This document shows, in pieces, positions 4,844 to 7,080 of a DNA stretch of 7,080 nt (positions are counted from its first letter, which is position 1; the number at the start of each line of letters is the position of its first letter). The stretch spans positions 1-7,080 of the forward strand of contig CAZGRL010000165.1 of NCBI GenBank assembly GCA_964528155.1, in the 5' to 3' direction. The translations under genes and the position numbers were made by a program. The DNA comes from G001797105 sp964528155. GTDB lineage: Bacteria; Chloroflexota; Anaerolineae; Anaerolineales; E44-bin32. The notes below the pieces were generated by a model, which saw nothing but the letters and a program-made list of their open reading frames with translations, was not told the origin of the DNA and made no database searches.

Positions 4844-6673
4844 ATGAGCGATTCGCAAGTCTTTGTCGGCAGGAAGCGCGAGCTACAGCGACTGGATGAG
4901 CTCCTCGCCCTGACCCTGGCCGGCCAAGGCCAGGTGTGTTTCCTGGCCGGCGAAGCCGGCTCGGGCAAGACCGCCCTGATCCAGGAGTTCACGCGACGCG
5001 CTCAGTCAGCCCACAACGATCTTGTCGTCGCCAGCGGTGTCTGCAACGACCTGGACGGGAAGGGAAATCCTTACCTCCCCTTCCGAGAAGTGCTGGGGAT
5101 GCTGACGGGGGATGTTGAGGCGGCAGTGGCTCAAGGCCGACTCACATCAACCTCTGCCTCGCGTCTCAGCAGTCATATCGCCAGGACCGGACAGATCCTG
5201 GTCGACATCGCGCCTGATCTGATCAACATTGTGATCCCCGGATCTCGCATCATCGCCGTCGCCGGCAAGGCAGTCGCCCGCAGGGTTGGCTGGTTGGAGC
5301 AGTTGGACGGACTGGCCAAGAAGAAGAAATCGGAATCTAGTTTGGGTGAGCCTTCGATGCAGCCTGACCGCATCTTCGAGGAATATGCGGCTTTCTTGCG
5401 TCGGCTTTCCGAGACCAATCCGATCGTGATCTCCATCGACGACTTGCAGTGGATGGACAACGCTTCGGCCGGGTTGTTCTTCCACCTGGCCCGCAGGATC
5501 GAAGATCGTCGCATCATGTTGATTGGTGCCTACCGTCCGGATGTTGTGGCAGTTGGCCGGGGCGGAGAGCGACATCCGCTCGAACCGATCGTGAGCGAGA
5601 TCATGCGCTATCGGGGTCAGGCGATCATCGACCTCTCCGGTGAAACGCCGGCGGAGGGTCGAGCATTCGTGGATGCATTGCTCGATGCGGAACCCAACGC
5701 CCTCGATGAGACATTCCGCAAGGACCTCTTTCAACACACCGAAGGTCACGCGCTCTTCACCAGCGAACTCCTGCAATCCCTCCGGGAACGGGGCGACCTA
5801 GCCCAAGACGAGGCGGGGCTATGGATCGCGCGTCCGGACATCGACTGGCCGGCAATACCGGGACGGGTCGAAGGCATCGTCGCCGAGCGGGTCGCAAGGC
5901 TCGACGCCTCCGACCAGCGACTGCTGAAAGCAGCCAGCGTTGAAGGCGACACGTTCACCGCCGAGGTCGTCGCTCGCGTGATCAACGAAGACGTTCGCCA
6001 GATCGTCGGACGCCTGGGCGCCAGCCTTGCCCTGGACCAGGGATTGATCTCCGGCGCAGGTGTCAGGCGAGTAGGTGCTCAGCGATCGTCGTCCTACACT
6101 TTCCGCCATCGTGTCTTCCAGGAATACCTGTACGGATTGATGGATGAGGCCGAGCGATCGTATCTCCACGAAGATGTGGCGCAGGCACTCGTGGCGCTGT
6201 ACGGGGAGGACGACGAAAAGATCATCGGCCAACTCGCTTTCCATTACCGGGCGGCCGGGTCTTCCGACCTGGCGTTCAAGTACTCCGTTGTGGCCGGGGA
6301 CAGAGCAAGCGCAGTCTATGCGAACGCAGATGCGACGGGTCATTATTCCGCGGCGGCGGATCTCGTCGATTCCATTGACGCAACCCGGGACGAACTCATC
6401 CATCTGTCTTGCGTTTCGGTCGGTCATTGGAGTTGTCGGGCCAATTCCAGCGCGCGCTGGAATGCTACGAGAGACTGGAGGACCAGGCGAAGCGACGCAG
6501 CGATCAAGCGATGTTACTTTCATCGCTCACGGCGCGTTCGGTGCTCATGTCGATCCCCACCACGGCCCACAACCCGGAAGCAAGTCGGCAGCTGGCGACG
6601 CAGGCCCTCGAATTGGCTCGAGAGACGGGTGACCAGACCGCTCAGGCGCGGATCTTGTGGAGCCTGTTGTTGA
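4844..6673 (+). CDS. AAA_16/NTPase with TPR tail, N-terminal part; frame broken near 6407
   Basis: This is a large cytosolic ATPase of the kind placed next to sensor, cyclase or LuxR modules. An AAA_16 domain starts with FVGRKREL (7-14). Walker A is GEAGSGKT (36-43). Walker B is IVISIDD (194-200), followed by LQWMD. RIMLIGAYRPD (223-233) is the strand after it, with the family-typical GGERHPLEP (240-248). Residues about 285-450 form the winged-helix and helical part ('RVEGIVAERVARL', 'FRHRVFQEYLYG'), and TPR-like helices begin at about 455. Authentic sequence runs to residue 521 (DELIHL, codon 6404-6406). After that this frame gives an 88-residue Arg/Trp/Cys-rich tail to a TGA at 6671 that looks out of frame, while the real TPR continuation is in another frame. 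ATG 4844 is preferred over TTG 4805 because the domain starts there; its SD is weak. No DNA-binding or cyclase domain is in view, but the C-terminus lies outside. Confidence 0.88.
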   Translation: MSDSQVFVGRKRELQRLDELLALTLAGQGQVCFLAGEAGSGKTALIQEFTRRAQSAHNDLVVASGVCNDLDGKGNPYLPFREVLGMLTGDVEAAVAQGRLTSTSASRLSSHIARTGQILVDIAPDLINIVIPGSRIIAVAGKAVARRVGWLEQLDGLAKKKKSESSLGEPSMQPDRIFEEYAAFLRRLSETNPIVISIDDLQWMDNASAGLFFHLARRIEDRRIMLIGAYRPDVVAVGRGGERHPLEPIVSEIMRYRGQAIIDLSGETPAEGRAFVDALLDAEPNALDETFRKDLFQHTEGHALFTSELLQSLRERGDLAQDEAGLWIARPDIDWPAIPGRVEGIVAERVARLDASDQRLLKAASVEGDTFTAEVVARVINEDVRQIVGRLGASLALDQGLISGAGVRRVGAQRSSSYTFRHRVFQEYLYGLMDEAERSYLHEDVAQALVALYGEDDEKIIGQLAFHYRAAGSSDLAFKYSVVAGDRASAVYANADATGHYSAAADLVDSIDATRDELIHLSCVSVGHWSCRANSSARWNATRDWRTRRSDAAIKRCYFHRSRRVRCSCRSPPRPTTRKQVGSWRRRPSNWLERRVTRPLRRGSCGACC

Positions 6674-7080
6674 TCAACTGGTTCAGCGGCCATCCCGCCG
6701 AAGCCGTACCATTCGGGGAGCATTCACTGGAGGTTTCACGCGCACTCGGATTGAAGGAGCAGCTTGCCTTCACCCTGCAAGATCTGGCCGCCCCGTATTG
6801 GATGGTCGGAGAGACAGCCAAGGCCCGCGAGGCGCTGGCCGAGGCGAGCCGGCTGTGGAAGGAACTAGGCAACGAGCCGATGATGGCCAATACGTTCGGG
6901 AACAGCGCCCAGTTTTCTCTCATCGCCGGAGAGTTCGATGAGGCCATCGCGTCGGCCCAGGAGTCGCTTCGGATCAGCCGCAAGATCGGCAACTTGTCCG
7001 GTGTCTCCTACGGGCAAACGGTGTTGGGCCTGGTCTACCTCGAACGGGGCGAGTTCAGCCAGGCCCTCGCCCGCTTGCGC
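6409..7080 (+). CDS. TPR continuation of the ATPase, displaced frame, runs off the window
   Basis: This frame (first codon TTG 6409) is open for 224 codons to the window end and carries clear TPR sequence: RFGRSLELSGQFQRALECYE (2-21), then further helix pairs at about 61-110, 120-150, 160-193 and 200-224 (LGLVYLERGEFSQAL). The frame is blocked upstream by a TGA at 6376-6378, so the switch from the ATPase frame must fall in 6379-6410. Adding one base after T6407 (for example giving codon TAC) would read ELIHL-Y-LRFGR and fuse both parts into one protein of at least 746 residues. It may be translated independently from ATG 6511, but no clear SD was seen. The most likely cause is a one-base deletion, either real (pseudogene) or an assembly error. 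Confidence 0.8.
   Translation, partial: MRFGRSLELSGQFQRALECYERLEDQAKRRSDQAMLLSSLTARSVLMSIPTTAHNPEASRQLATQALELARETGDQTAQARILWSLLLINWFSGHPAEAVPFGEHSLEVSRALGLKEQLAFTLQDLAAPYWMVGETAKAREALAEASRLWKELGNEPMMANTFGNSAQFSLIAGEFDEAIASAQESLRISRKIGNLSGVSYGQTVLGLVYLERGEFSQALARLR

Noticed and set aside
5147..5776. 209-aa open frame on the - strand
   Set aside because: It is antisense to the Walker A to Walker B part of the ATPase, which has clear motifs on the + strand.
6400..6412. Programmed -1 frameshift site in the ATPase gene
   Set aside because: The junction sequence CTGTCTTGCG does not fit an X-XXY-YYZ slippery motif, and no stimulatory SD or pseudoknot was recognised.

Overview
The window is GC-rich bacterial DNA with ordinary Shine-Dalgarno starts and tRNA genes that do not encode CCA. 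The best lineage clue is the large ATPase/TPR protein at the right end. From memory, its layout (an AAA_16-type NTPase with a conserved 'YLPFREVLGMLTGD' stretch and a 'GAYRP...GGERHPLEP' stretch, followed by TPRs) resembles a family expanded in Chloroflexota, Anaerolineae-like lineages in particular. This is an inference; no search was run.

Layout. (1) Positions 1-222 hold the 3' part of tRNA-Gly(GCC) and a complete tRNA-Cys(GCA), both on the + strand. (2) Positions 223-512 contain no gene and are almost filled by arrays of a 7-bp-phased repeat. (3) Positions 513-1778 (-) encode a GT4-type glycosyltransferase. (4) Positions 2014-3133 (-) hold a two-gene unit, a CoA-binding-domain (YccU-like) protein overlapping a HemG-like flavodoxin-domain protein. 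(5) Positions 3134-3410 form a divergent control region with several dyads, a repeat array and a TATAAT box. (6) Positions 3411-4721 (+) encode a 12-TM major facilitator; the N-terminal part of this reading frame looks more like a leader with a 9-bp hairpin, and the real start may be a CTG. (7) From 4844 to the window end (+) lies the ATPase/TPR gene, which is split by a one-base frame break near 6407.

The most unusual feature is the repeat family. Five intergenic arrays (58-147, 234-303, 349-474, 1917-1986, 3287-3328) are built from degenerate AGCTGAY-like heptamers that keep a strict 7-bp phase. The unit changes orientation near the middle, so four of the arrays are large imperfect palindromes. 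Two of them share a 15-bp core. Arrays occur in five of the six intergenic gaps I looked at and in none of the genes.

The protein-coding genes do not form one obvious pathway. The CoA-binding and flavodoxin-like genes are clearly co-expressed. The transporter and the split ATPase are co-directional but separated by about 120 bp. The window reads as ordinary chromosome with an unusual intergenic repeat system rather than as a dedicated defence or biosynthetic island.
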